From Lachnospiraceae bacterium (GTDB taxonomy: Bacteria; Bacillota; Clostridia; Lachnospirales; Lachnospiraceae): DNA of 64,000 bases. The stretch is from contig JAFXQK010000014.1 of assembly GCA_017527205.1 (NCBI GenBank), forward strand, positions 1 to 64,000, read 5' to 3'. Shown piece after piece: positions 19,087-27,948 of the stretch. The notes under the pieces are model-generated. The model had not been told where the DNA came from and searched no databases. It saw only the letters and a program-made list of their open reading frames with translations. The translations under genes were made by a program, and so were the position numbers. Position 1 is the first letter of the stretch, and every line of letters begins with the position of its first letter.

Positions 19087-20085
19087 TTACATCTTAATAC
19101 CAGAACTGGACAAGCTTTCTACGAATCCTCTCTGTGCAAACAGATACAGAATGATCAAAGGTAAGATCATCATCAGAGTACCTGTTGACATGATTGCGTT
19201 TGAATATGCCACCGGCACAGTTGTCGTCGTACCAGTTTCTCTCATCAGGAAAGCGCCCAAGCTATCAACCAGTCTTGCAAGTTCCGTACTCAGCAGCTTT
19301 ATGTTTCCAAGGAAAAGCTTGGAGTAATATCCGTCAGTCCACTGCCATACAAAGCTAAACAGGAAGCAAGAGGTTAAAATCGGTTTTGCATCGGGGAGCA
19401 TGATTCTGATGAAGGTCATCAGAGTACCACAGCCATCTACGTATGCTGCTTCTTCCAGTTCTTTTGGAATGTTACGGAAGAACTGTCTGATCATGTAGAT
19501 GTATAGTCCGTTTTTCAGTCCCATGCATCCGAAACTCATCAAAAAGTAGGGCAATGCTGAACCTCTAAGATTTATAGTATCACCTGTGATTAATTTATGC
19601 AATCCCAAAATATCAAAAAATCTAAAATGTAAGAACAAAGATGTCGAAATTGTCTGCGGCGGGATCAAAATGATCAACATTACACAGGCAAACCAGAACT
19701 TCTTAAAGGGAAATTCAAATCTTGCAAATCCATAACCTACCAGAGTCGTCATGGAAATCTGAACGACAGCGATGGCCAGCGCCATGACAAAGGAGTTCAC
19801 AAGTCCCTTGGAATAGCTCATCAGCTTCGCAGCCAAGAAATAGTTATCCGTTGTAGGATTCTCGGGGATGGAAATAATCGTCGGATTATTCAGATCCTCC
19901 AGAGTCATGAAGCTAACGGAGATCTTGTTAAAGATCGGCTGCAAAATCATGAAGCACATACCAAAGAGCAGGATGAAACGTGCAATGCTTACAAAATAGG
20001 ATAATGCCGTTTTCTTAAGCAAATATCCATCCGACTTTCGGTTTCTCTCCCAGAAGTCACCATTTGAGTTTTTTACCTTAGTCAT
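19087..20085 (-). CDS. Sugar ABC transporter permease (MalG type)
   Basis: A 332-residue inner-membrane permease with six predicted helices. The coupling-helix EAA motif reads ELEEAAYVDGCGTLMTFIRIMLPDA with the conserved Gly, marking the contact to the ATPase. The N-terminus carries ~30 extra charged residues. The start overlaps the preceding permease by 8 nt, so the pair is translationally coupled. It works with the MalF-type partner upstream and probably the binding protein downstream; no ATPase is encoded in this operon, so a shared MsmX-like ATPase from elsewhere is expected. Confidence 0.9.
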   Translation of the reverse strand: MTKVKNSNGDFWERNRKSDGYLLKKTALSYFVSIARFILLFGMCFMILQPIFNKISVSFMTLEDLNNPTIISIPENPTTDNYFLAAKLMSYSKGLVNSFVMALAIAVVQISMTTLVGYGFARFEFPFKKFWFACVMLIILIPPQTISTSLFLHFRFFDILGLHKLITGDTINLRGSALPYFLMSFGCMGLKNGLYIYMIRQFFRNIPKELEEAAYVDGCGTLMTFIRIMLPDAKPILTSCFLFSFVWQWTDGYYSKLFLGNIKLLSTELARLVDSLGAFLMRETGTTTTVPVAYSNAIMSTGTLMMILPLIILYLFAQRGFVESLSSSGIKM

Positions 20086-20992
20086 AATAGTAAACCCCCT
20101 TTGAGATCAGTAATGAGGTGATGCCTACGAAAGCCATAACAATTGCAAAATAGATCCAGGACATCGCAGAAGCCAATCCATAATTGATATCCGTAATCAT
20201 TACCGTGTTGATCTTATCGATTACCTGGTTATCAGATCTCATACAGAAATCAATGATGGTGTACACCCAGTTTACAAGGAACATGGAACTGATCATCGGG
20301 AAGGTAATCTTCCAAAGGCTCTCCCATGCGGTACATCCCTCGATGTCAGCAGCCTCGTACATGCTGGCTGAAATCGTCTGCAGACCGGACAGGAAAATGA
20401 TGATCTGAATACCGGAGGCAATTGCCACGTCGTAAATTCCATCGATCAGCTTAAATACTTCCTCGAAGGCTCTCACGCCGACGCCTGCGGTACGAAGCAC
20501 GCTCTCCAAGGTAGCGGTAATGCTGACGCCGGATGCTGCTTCCTGAATGTTTGCCTGAAGCTGTGCCATCAGGGAGTTATTGGTCTCCAGACCAATGATA
20601 ACGCCTGAGGACAAAATAACGGGAAGGAAGAAGATTGCTCTTACGATTGCTCTTCCCTTGAATTCCTGGTTCAGGATCAGCGATACGAAGAAGCTGAATA
20701 CCATGATGGCCAAGGAGTTTGTCAGCATCCTGGTGAATTCCTCCACCAGGAGCCTGTTAAAGTTAGGATCGACTGTCAATGCAAATTTGTATTGCTCGAT
20801 CTTTTTGAAGACCGGATTGATCACGCCGGCTGCAATCTGAACGTCACAAAAGCTCATGTAAAGCGATTGAACCAAGGGCTTTACCATAAATACCATAAAG
20901 CCGATGAGAAAGGGAGAGATAAAGATATATCCCGATATCGCTTTACGCTTCTGAAGACCTGCTAAGGTGTTTTTCTGTTTCTTCATAATCAT
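20078..20992 (-). CDS. Sugar ABC transporter permease (MalF type)
   Basis: A 304-residue permease with the EAA loop YEAADIEGCTAWESLWKITFPM near residue 215 and about six membrane helices starting at residue 17. A rather long extracytoplasmic insertion (residues ~125-190) with helical content stands between helices 3 and 4. It pairs with the MalG-type protein whose start it overlaps and lies 24 bp after the DUF5696 gene. Confidence 0.88.
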   Translation of the reverse strand: MIMKKQKNTLAGLQKRKAISGYIFISPFLIGFMVFMVKPLVQSLYMSFCDVQIAAGVINPVFKKIEQYKFALTVDPNFNRLLVEEFTRMLTNSLAIMVFSFFVSLILNQEFKGRAIVRAIFFLPVILSSGVIIGLETNNSLMAQLQANIQEAASGVSITATLESVLRTAGVGVRAFEEVFKLIDGIYDVAIASGIQIIIFLSGLQTISASMYEAADIEGCTAWESLWKITFPMISSMFLVNWVYTIIDFCMRSDNQVIDKINTVMITDINYGLASAMSWIYFAIVMAFVGITSLLISKGVYYYD

Positions 20993-21016
20993 AAACCCTT
21001 TCTATGTTTTCGTCTT

Positions 21017-23836
21017 TTACCGAACTACTAAGTAATCTCTTGCAGGAATGGTCTTTCCATCCACCGTCTTGTCAAGATAATTATAGTTCACGTAAACCTT
21101 GGTGCCATCTGCATAGGTCGTGCAGGTCAGGCCGTCTTCAAAGGTAACGTGTCCGGTCATTTCCTGATTGAATACGTGTCCCATTTCTCTGTTATATCTG
21201 GTATAGATGGAAATCATCTTATCATGCCAGGAATCATAGCTTGCGCCGAAGTATTCGGTATAAAGGGTTTTCTGTAATGCGAAGGGCGATTCCTTCATTA
21301 AGGTGAAGTACAGGCCTGCGCCATATTCTGCAGAAGTAAGGAGCTCCGTCGTCGGATCGTTTGCCAGATTGATGGGGCTTCCTACGTAATTCTTGTAGCC
21401 GTGAAGCGCCATTTCATATACAGGGATAAACTCATCAATAATGGTGTACTCGGAACCTCTCAGATCCATGTTGGTAATCATGTCACTGTACATTGCAGCA
21501 TATACGTTACCGCCATTGATCATGATCTTAGTATCCTGAGAAATCTTGGAGAGCTGCTCCATCTGCTGCTTTCTGGTCATCTCACGGGTAACCGTCTTCT
21601 TCTTATAGTAGTCACCAGACAGATCCTTACCGGTTTCTCTGAAGGAAACGTTTGCGCCATACTTCTTAACTGCCTTATACAGGTTTTCCGTCATCTTCTG
21701 TGCGAGATCCGTGTGAAGCAGATAGTAGGTATCTGCACCCTCTCTCTGTGCAAAGGTAACGGCACTGTACTGATACAGCTTTGCTCTTTCCTTACTGATA
21801 AATCTTGCGGAATCCGTGAAGGAATTGAATCCGTCAAACAGGTCACTGTCATATTCGTACTGGGTTACGCCATCCAGATACAGGTCAATGCCGAGGCCCT
21901 TAGTCTCAGATGCAAGCTTCTTTAAGTCTCCACTGCTTCCGCAGGCACCAACCAGCTTCACCTTCTTTAAGATCTTCTGGTTAACGCCGCCATTCATCCA
22001 ACCGCTCAGCTTCACGGACATGTTGTTCATTCCTTCAGACTGTAGCGTCTTGATCATTTCCTTCGCTTCCTTGAAGGTCGTCAGCTTCAAAGGACGGGAG
22101 GTAGGTACGCCAAGAACCTGCTTTACCTTATCAACTGCAGCCACCACTTCAATCACCACGGGTGCTTCCGTGTCAGAATTCAAGGTAAATTCGTTGCTGA
22201 AGTTCTTCTTCAAATATTCCTTGTATTCCTTTGCCATGTCCAGATAGTTATCGGAATCGATGAAGCAGAATCTTTCAACGATCGTCTCATCCGGAAGGCT
22301 GGGAGTAAATACGTATACGGAGGTACTTGCCTGATCACCCAGGTTGTACTTCTCACGGAGGATTGCACTAAACTTAGCGTTTACAAAGTTATAGCTGTTA
22401 TATCTTCCTGCAATGTCGGCCTGAATGGAAGCATAGGATGCGCCATCTTCCAAAATGCAGAGGAAGGAGCTTCCGTTATTTGCAATGCCGTAAGCATTGT
22501 AGTTAATAACAGGATCATGTACTACGGCATCCTTTACCAGCGCCATGTCACGACCGTAAACCTTGGACTCATAGCTGCTCTGGGAAACCTTGCCATTGTT
22601 GAAGTTGATTTTGGCGCCGCCGCCTTCAGGAACGAAGATGTAACCTTCATCCGTTGTGGAACCTGCTCCGAACATGGGAAGAGGAGTCAGGGTGAATAGC
22701 GGGTTCGACATGCTGAACTGCATTTCCTTATAAGGAAGCTCAACAACGAGATCTTTGCCATCCAAACGATAGTAAACTGCAATGTTAAATACGGCCTTAT
22801 CCGTTGTTGCAACAGACTGGTCTAATTCCTGGTCTGCCTTATAGTCTTCCATCGTATAGCCCGCGCTTGCAAAATACTCTTCCATCTTTGTCTTCAAGCC
22901 ATCATTTACGCCATCACGAATGACATAAATCGGCTCGGTTTCATAGATGGGATAGCTTGTCTTTAAGGCTTCAACGTCATCCTTCTTACCAGGCTTCTTG
23001 ATATCATACTTTTTGTAGTACTGAGATACGAAGTAGCTTGCATCTCTGTCAAGCTTACCAATGATCTCATCAAACTTCGCTGCAGTCGTAACTTTAGGAA
23101 TAAAGAATTCCTTTTCTACCTGACCAATGGAGTAGAACACCTTAATGTAATCCTTGGTCGCTTCGATGTCATATACGCCATTCTCAATACTGTAATTGTA
23201 GTTATTGTACTCTTTCTCAAGTCCGGAGTCCTTTGAGTAGGAAATGATCAGGGTGGAATTCACCTTACCCTTGGCATCGCCGGTTGCGATGGGATCATTC
23301 AGTCCATCCTCGGGAACAGAACGCCAAACCTTGCCATTGCTCTTTACCTCGACTTCAAACATCGTGGTATTGGGATCCATGGTCAGCTTTAATTCGCTGT
23401 TTTCCAGAATGATGGGCTCCGCATCCTCGCCACCCTCATATTTATTTACGCGGATGACCGGTTCTTCGACTTCCTTCGACTTATGATTCAATACGAAGAT
23501 TACAACGCCTAAAATTATGAGCGTCATAATTACGGGGAAGATCAAACCCTTGAGTCTCTGCTTTGCCGCATCACTCAGCATGGGCTTTTTCACCGTCTTC
23601 ACGGGTGCTGCAGCCTTAGCTGGCTTCGGAGCAGGCTCAGGCTTCTTCACCGGTTTTGGAGCCTCTACAGGTTCCGCTTCAGCATCAAGCTTGGGTTCTT
23701 CCGTTGCAGGTGCAGCCTCCTCAGGCACCGCCTCTACGGTTTCTTCGGACGCCTTAGCAACTTCCTGTTCAGCTTGAATGACCTCTTCGGTCTGTAAGAT
23801 CTCGTCATTGTTCACTGTCTTTTCGTTGTTATCCAT
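21017..23836 (-). CDS. Membrane-anchored DUF5696 protein
   Basis: A 939-residue type II membrane protein. Residues 1-95 are an acidic, Pro/Ala/Lys-rich cytoplasmic tail; residues 98-116 form one transmembrane helix; the rest is extracellular. The large outer part matches what I know as DUF5696, a family found in Lachnospiraceae and Paenibacillus sugar-transport operons. It looks like a beta-sandwich followed by a barrel-like region containing NNMSVKLSGWMNGG, LYLDGVTQYEYDSD and TIIDEFIPVYEM. Those Asp/Glu-bearing strand ends would suit a glycosidase, but catalysis is not shown. It is embedded between YIP1 and permease genes, so a role in binding or trimming the transported glycan is inferred. 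Confidence 0.75.
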   Translation of the reverse strand: MDNNEKTVNNDEILQTEEVIQAEQEVAKASEETVEAVPEEAAPATEEPKLDAEAEPVEAPKPVKKPEPAPKPAKAAAPVKTVKKPMLSDAAKQRLKGLIFPVIMTLIILGVVIFVLNHKSKEVEEPVIRVNKYEGGEDAEPIILENSELKLTMDPNTTMFEVEVKSNGKVWRSVPEDGLNDPIATGDAKGKVNSTLIISYSKDSGLEKEYNNYNYSIENGVYDIEATKDYIKVFYSIGQVEKEFFIPKVTTAAKFDEIIGKLDRDASYFVSQYYKKYDIKKPGKKDDVEALKTSYPIYETEPIYVIRDGVNDGLKTKMEEYFASAGYTMEDYKADQELDQSVATTDKAVFNIAVYYRLDGKDLVVELPYKEMQFSMSNPLFTLTPLPMFGAGSTTDEGYIFVPEGGGAKINFNNGKVSQSSYESKVYGRDMALVKDAVVHDPVINYNAYGIANNGSSFLCILEDGASYASIQADIAGRYNSYNFVNAKFSAILREKYNLGDQASTSVYVFTPSLPDETIVERFCFIDSDNYLDMAKEYKEYLKKNFSNEFTLNSDTEAPVVIEVVAAVDKVKQVLGVPTSRPLKLTTFKEAKEMIKTLQSEGMNNMSVKLSGWMNGGVNQKILKKVKLVGACGSSGDLKKLASETKGLGIDLYLDGVTQYEYDSDLFDGFNSFTDSARFISKERAKLYQYSAVTFAQREGADTYYLLHTDLAQKMTENLYKAVKKYGANVSFRETGKDLSGDYYKKKTVTREMTRKQQMEQLSKISQDTKIMINGGNVYAAMYSDMITNMDLRGSEYTIIDEFIPVYEMALHGYKNYVGSPINLANDPTTELLTSAEYGAGLYFTLMKESPFALQKTLYTEYFGASYDSWHDKMISIYTRYNREMGHVFNQEMTGHVTFEDGLTCTTYADGTKVYVNYNYLDKTVDGKTIPARDYLVVR

Positions 23837-23884
23837 ATTCTTTGTTACTCCTATCCTTCCGTTCTGCAGGTTCCTGATCTACCT

Positions 23885-24541
23885 TTATGATACTCGGAAC
23901 AAAAATTCTTTGCCAAAAGAGATAAAGTATGCAACGCCCTGGGAAATCATGCTAAAGAACAAGAGCAGGATGAATACGATAACCAGCATTGCAAACAAAC
24001 TTGCCACGGTAAAGAGAATATTCTTTCCGAATGAGTACTCGTGAATCTGTCCCATTGCTAACACAATCCAAACCAGTACCCAAATCAGAGACACGGCACT
24101 CAACGTCGTATGGAACTGCATTTCTTCCTTCGTCACCATGTTGCTGAGGATAATCAGTGGGAACTGGATCATAGGATAAGGAAGCAAGCAGTAGCAGCTT
24201 GCCATATATACCTGGCCAAGTCTGCCCTTACCGTCAAACAACGTCGTCAGTGCCCAGTTACCTACAACCCAGATCAGCAGAGGGAAAATGATACTGGCAA
24301 TATAAAGGAAAATATTGATTTCCTCCCAGTATACAGGGTCAACCACAAAACTGGTAAACTGTAATTTCATGATCCTGGAGATAATGGTAAGTAGCAGGAT
24401 CGTATTTGCGGCCGCATAAGTTCCGCGCTTTTCATGCGTCAAATCCCAATATCCATCAATAGGGTGGGTTGCGCAATAAAATGCAAACTTGAAAGATTTC
24501 CAATATCTCTTAAAAGCTTCTATTCTTGCTGAAGTTAACAT
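23885..24541 (-). CDS. YIP1-family membrane protein
   Basis: A 218-residue protein with about five hydrophobic helices; the signature FKFAFYCATHPIDGYWDLTHEKRG precedes the first helix and is followed by a Yip1-like membrane domain (WVVGNWALTTLFDGKG). Bacterial members recur in these sugar ABC operons; their role is unknown, possibly assembly or scaffolding. It starts 15 bp after the NHL protein gene. Confidence 0.8.
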   Translation of the reverse strand: MLTSARIEAFKRYWKSFKFAFYCATHPIDGYWDLTHEKRGTYAAANTILLLTIISRIMKLQFTSFVVDPVYWEEINIFLYIASIIFPLLIWVVGNWALTTLFDGKGRLGQVYMASCYCLLPYPMIQFPLIILSNMVTKEEMQFHTTLSAVSLIWVLVWIVLAMGQIHEYSFGKNILFTVASLFAMLVIVFILLLFFSMISQGVAYFISFGKEFLFRVS

Positions 24542-24556
24542 AGCAGCCTCCCTAAA

Positions 24557-26083
24557 TTAGAATTTGAAAATGTCGGCGGTGTCAATCTCATGCTTGATCT
24601 TGCCAATCTTGCCGATGATCATGGGAACGATCAAAATTGCAAATGCGCCGAGGAAGATAATCAGAATGTGATCCTCAACCCATTCCTTACGATACTGCTT
24701 GAAGGCCTTGGAATAATTGTCATCATCAAATTTCAGTTCAAAGTAATTCAAGGCTTCCTTATAGCGCTCCTGACGAAGCATTGCACGGCCAACGCCGATG
24801 TAAGCCAGGTCATAGTTACCGTTCAGATCCATAACCTTCTGCCAGGTTTCACCAGATTCTGCATAGTAACCATCGTCAAACTGGTCAATTGCCTGATAGA
24901 TCATGTTGCCATATTCGGTCGGGGTAAATACGGTCAGGGTCTTACTGATGGAATCCAGAGCGATCAGGTCATATCCCATGTGATCCAATGCGATCGGCTG
25001 ATCCTTACTGAAATATCCGTCCATGTTACCCTTACCACCGAAGGCAAAGAGCAGACGACCCTGGCTGTCATATACGAAGAGACGTCCTCTTTCCTTATCG
25101 CACAGTACGTAAGTATCATTGTCGAACGCGGTAACGTCAACGATCTTGGAGCATCCGCTGTAACCACCGCCGGCGCCCATGTAAATGTCACCATAAACGG
25201 GGAACTCACCATTCTGAATCAGAATGTCGCTGCCCATCAGGTTCAGTCTTCTGACTGCCTTTGCAGACCCACTCTTTAAGTCTTCCTCCTTCAGGTTGGA
25301 AGAACATGCATAGATGAATCCGTCATGATCCATGTAAAGGTTGCTGTACTCAGTAGGTACAAAGCTTACCATCTTCTCTCTCTGAGCAGCGGTCGTGAAG
25401 AAACGCTTCCAGATATAATCCCAAAGGTCATATACAACGGGGGTTGCTCCTACGAAACCGGAGAATGTGCCGTCTGCTTCGTACTTAATCATACCTTTGT
25501 TGATACCAGTTGCGATACAGTACACACGACCAGCACTGTCGACTGCAAGCTTGGTTGGCTGGAATACCAGCTCCTTGTCCAAGGTATTGTCATCCGGCTT
25601 CGTGAACTCCATCACGTAGTTCCACTCGGAATCCAGCTTCAGCACACGGTTGTTATCCGTATCTGCGATGAAGATGTTACCATCCTCATTGATCTGGAAG
25701 TCCTGCGGCTTATTGAAGGTGTTTACTTCCACGTCACCGGAAAACTCCGTGAAAATGTTAATCAGCTTGAAATGCTCTCTGTCGATTCTTTCCCACTGAA
25801 TGATACGGTTGTTACCGGTATCACAGAGGTAAATGTAGTTGCCAATTACCGTAAGGCCTGACGCCGTAGGGCTAATGGGTTTTTCCAGGCCAAGCTCATT
25901 GCTGGTAAATACTTTTACCACCTCATAAGCATCGGGGGAATCCTGAACCTCTCCCCAATAGTCATAGCAGTACGTATACTTTCCTTCCGCATGAACGGTT
26001 AAGGAGGAGCCTGCCAAAACGACCACGCCGGCAAGCAGCGCACTCATTCTTTTGATTAATTTTTTTGCAAAGTTCTTCTTCAT
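24557..26083 (-). CDS. Secreted NHL-repeat protein with TPR-like region and C-terminal anchor
   Basis: A 508-residue surface protein. A signal peptide (1-32) is followed by a beta-propeller of NHL repeats (GNYIYLCDTGNNRIIQW, GNIFIADTDNNRVLKLD and later blades, ~60-390), a TPR-like helical stretch (~400-465, ALNYFELKFDDDNYSKAF) and one transmembrane helix near 471-491 with a short cytoplasmic tail. The propeller could bind glycans or partner proteins at the outer face of the transporter. It sits between the second permease and the YIP1 gene in the same operon. Confidence 0.82.
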   Translation of the reverse strand: MKKNFAKKLIKRMSALLAGVVVLAGSSLTVHAEGKYTYCYDYWGEVQDSPDAYEVVKVFTSNELGLEKPISPTASGLTVIGNYIYLCDTGNNRIIQWERIDREHFKLINIFTEFSGDVEVNTFNKPQDFQINEDGNIFIADTDNNRVLKLDSEWNYVMEFTKPDDNTLDKELVFQPTKLAVDSAGRVYCIATGINKGMIKYEADGTFSGFVGATPVVYDLWDYIWKRFFTTAAQREKMVSFVPTEYSNLYMDHDGFIYACSSNLKEEDLKSGSAKAVRRLNLMGSDILIQNGEFPVYGDIYMGAGGGYSGCSKIVDVTAFDNDTYVLCDKERGRLFVYDSQGRLLFAFGGKGNMDGYFSKDQPIALDHMGYDLIALDSISKTLTVFTPTEYGNMIYQAIDQFDDGYYAESGETWQKVMDLNGNYDLAYIGVGRAMLRQERYKEALNYFELKFDDDNYSKAFKQYRKEWVEDHILIIFLGAFAILIVPMIIGKIGKIKHEIDTADIFKF

Positions 26084-26099
26084 ATAACCTCTCCTCCCA

Positions 26100-26993
26100 T
26101 CAATCCTTCAGACCTGAACTTGCCATGGTCTCGAGGATCTGGCTTTCCGTAAACATGAAGATCGTAATAGGTACGGCGATAACGATGATCAGTACGGCCT
26201 GTGCCTGACCGGTTCTGGCGATACCACCGCCAAGGATCTGGTTCAGCGCATATACAAGCGTCTTCTTTTCCTCGGAGAAGATGAAGGTTGCCTGCTGGTT
26301 GTTCCACAGCGCCTGAACGGAATAGATGATCATGGTCAGCCATGCCGGCTTAACGTTCGGCATAACGATTCTGGTGAACACTCTCCACTCACTTGCGCCG
26401 TCGATCTTTGCAGCCTCGATCAGAGTGCTGGGAAGGCCTTCCATGAACTGCTTCATAAGGAAGAATCCCATTGGGAATGCAAATGCGGGAATGATACATG
26501 CCCAGAAGGTGTCAACCCAACCCAGCTTACTGATGATAATGTAGTTAGGGATCTGGGTAACATAACCAGTGAACATCATTGCCGTCGTAACCAGTTTAAA
26601 GAACGTCTGATTTCCAGGGAACTCATACTTTGCCAACACGAATGCACCCATGGATGCAACCAGAAGGTGTCCGGCGGTTCCCACTGCCGTAATAAACACG
26701 GTATTGAATACGTAGCGGCTGAAGGCTACGGTGGACTTACTCATATTTACGAACAAGTCCGAGAAATTATCAAGTGTCGGGTTCCGCGCAAACAGCTTGG
26801 GCGGGAACATGAACAACTCATCCATGGGCTTTAATGCCATGTTAATGGCAAATACCAAAGGATAGATCATGGCGAGTCCGACCAAGAACAGAAATACGTA
26901 AACTCCAATGTCTCCACCGATGGAACGATTGGGTTTTCTTCTTTGGATCAAATGATGTTTTACTACTTCGGTTTCTTTTTCTTTTTTGCTCAT
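26100..26993 (-). CDS. Sugar ABC transporter permease (MalG type), second pair
   Basis: A 297-residue permease with six helices and the EAA loop TLIEAAKIDGASEWRVFTRIVMPNVKPAW. It ends in the family-typical basic/polar tail (MASSGLKD). One base separates it from the preceding permease, so they form a heterodimer. It is the first of two permease pairs in the operon. Confidence 0.92.
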   Translation of the reverse strand: MSKKEKETEVVKHHLIQRRKPNRSIGGDIGVYVFLFLVGLAMIYPLVFAINMALKPMDELFMFPPKLFARNPTLDNFSDLFVNMSKSTVAFSRYVFNTVFITAVGTAGHLLVASMGAFVLAKYEFPGNQTFFKLVTTAMMFTGYVTQIPNYIIISKLGWVDTFWACIIPAFAFPMGFFLMKQFMEGLPSTLIEAAKIDGASEWRVFTRIVMPNVKPAWLTMIIYSVQALWNNQQATFIFSEEKKTLVYALNQILGGGIARTGQAQAVLIIVIAVPITIFMFTESQILETMASSGLKD

Positions 26994-26994
26994 A

Positions 26995-27936
26995 TCAGGT
27001 TCCTACTCTTCTCAACAGACTTTGGATTGCTTTGTTACACAAGATCATAATCAAGAACAACATGGTTGCAATTGCACAGGCATAACCCATTTCAAATCTG
27101 GAAAAACCATAGTCGAACAAGTGTGTTACGATCGTACGTGCGGCGTAGTCGGTACTGGGATATCCACAGAGTGCCATGGTCACGTCGCAGACACCGAAGG
27201 AACTGGTGATGGTCATAACCGCACCGAACATCAGCATGGGCTTCATGTTCGGGAGGGTGATGTACCAGAGCTCCTGCCATCTGTTCTTGACGCCATCCAT
27301 GTAACCTGCTTCGTACTGGGATCCGTCAATACCCTGCAGACCTGCAACGAAGGAGAGGAAGCCTGCTCCCAAGCTCATCCAGAGGATGATGACCATACAG
27401 ATCGGAAGCATGTATCTCGGATCGTTGAACCACAGGATCGGCGCATCGATGATTCCCCAGTTAATCAGGAAGGAATTGATGGGGCCGTAGTAGTCACCTC
27501 TGAACAGGATCGTGAAGATCGTGTACAGGGTACCCGAAATGGAAGGTGCGTAGAAAATAACGATTGTGACTGCTCGAATCCATCTCGGTAACTCATTAAT
27601 CAGCCATGCGAACAGGAAGCTTAGAATGTATCCCAAGGGACCCGTGATAATGGCGATCATGAACGTGTTCTTTACGCCGATCAGGAAGACGTCGTCCTCC
27701 AGGATCAGGCTGACGTAGTTGTGGATGCCGATGAATCTTGCCGGCTCCAAAATGTTGTAATAGGTAAAGCTGAAGAAAATGGAATTGATCACCGGAAGGA
27801 TATAAAACATGGTGAACAATATCGCATAGGGTGCCAGGAACAGATAACACATCTTGCTGATCTTGGCCTTTTTCCATGCCACCTTTGCGTTATGCTTTCG
27901 CAAGGTGACGTATTTGTCAAAATATTTGCTACTCAT
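26995..27936 (-). CDS. Sugar ABC transporter permease (MalF type), second pair
   Basis: A 313-residue permease: basic N-terminus, six helices, and the EAA loop YEAGYMDGVKNRWQELWYITLPNMKPM. It follows the fusion binding-protein gene by 12 bp, so the natural partner for substrate delivery is that 977-residue protein. Confidence 0.92.
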   Translation of the reverse strand: MSSKYFDKYVTLRKHNAKVAWKKAKISKMCYLFLAPYAILFTMFYILPVINSIFFSFTYYNILEPARFIGIHNYVSLILEDDVFLIGVKNTFMIAIITGPLGYILSFLFAWLINELPRWIRAVTIVIFYAPSISGTLYTIFTILFRGDYYGPINSFLINWGIIDAPILWFNDPRYMLPICMVIILWMSLGAGFLSFVAGLQGIDGSQYEAGYMDGVKNRWQELWYITLPNMKPMLMFGAVMTITSSFGVCDVTMALCGYPSTDYAARTIVTHLFDYGFSRFEMGYACAIATMLFLIMILCNKAIQSLLRRVGT

Positions 27937-27948
27937 GCTTCACTCTCC

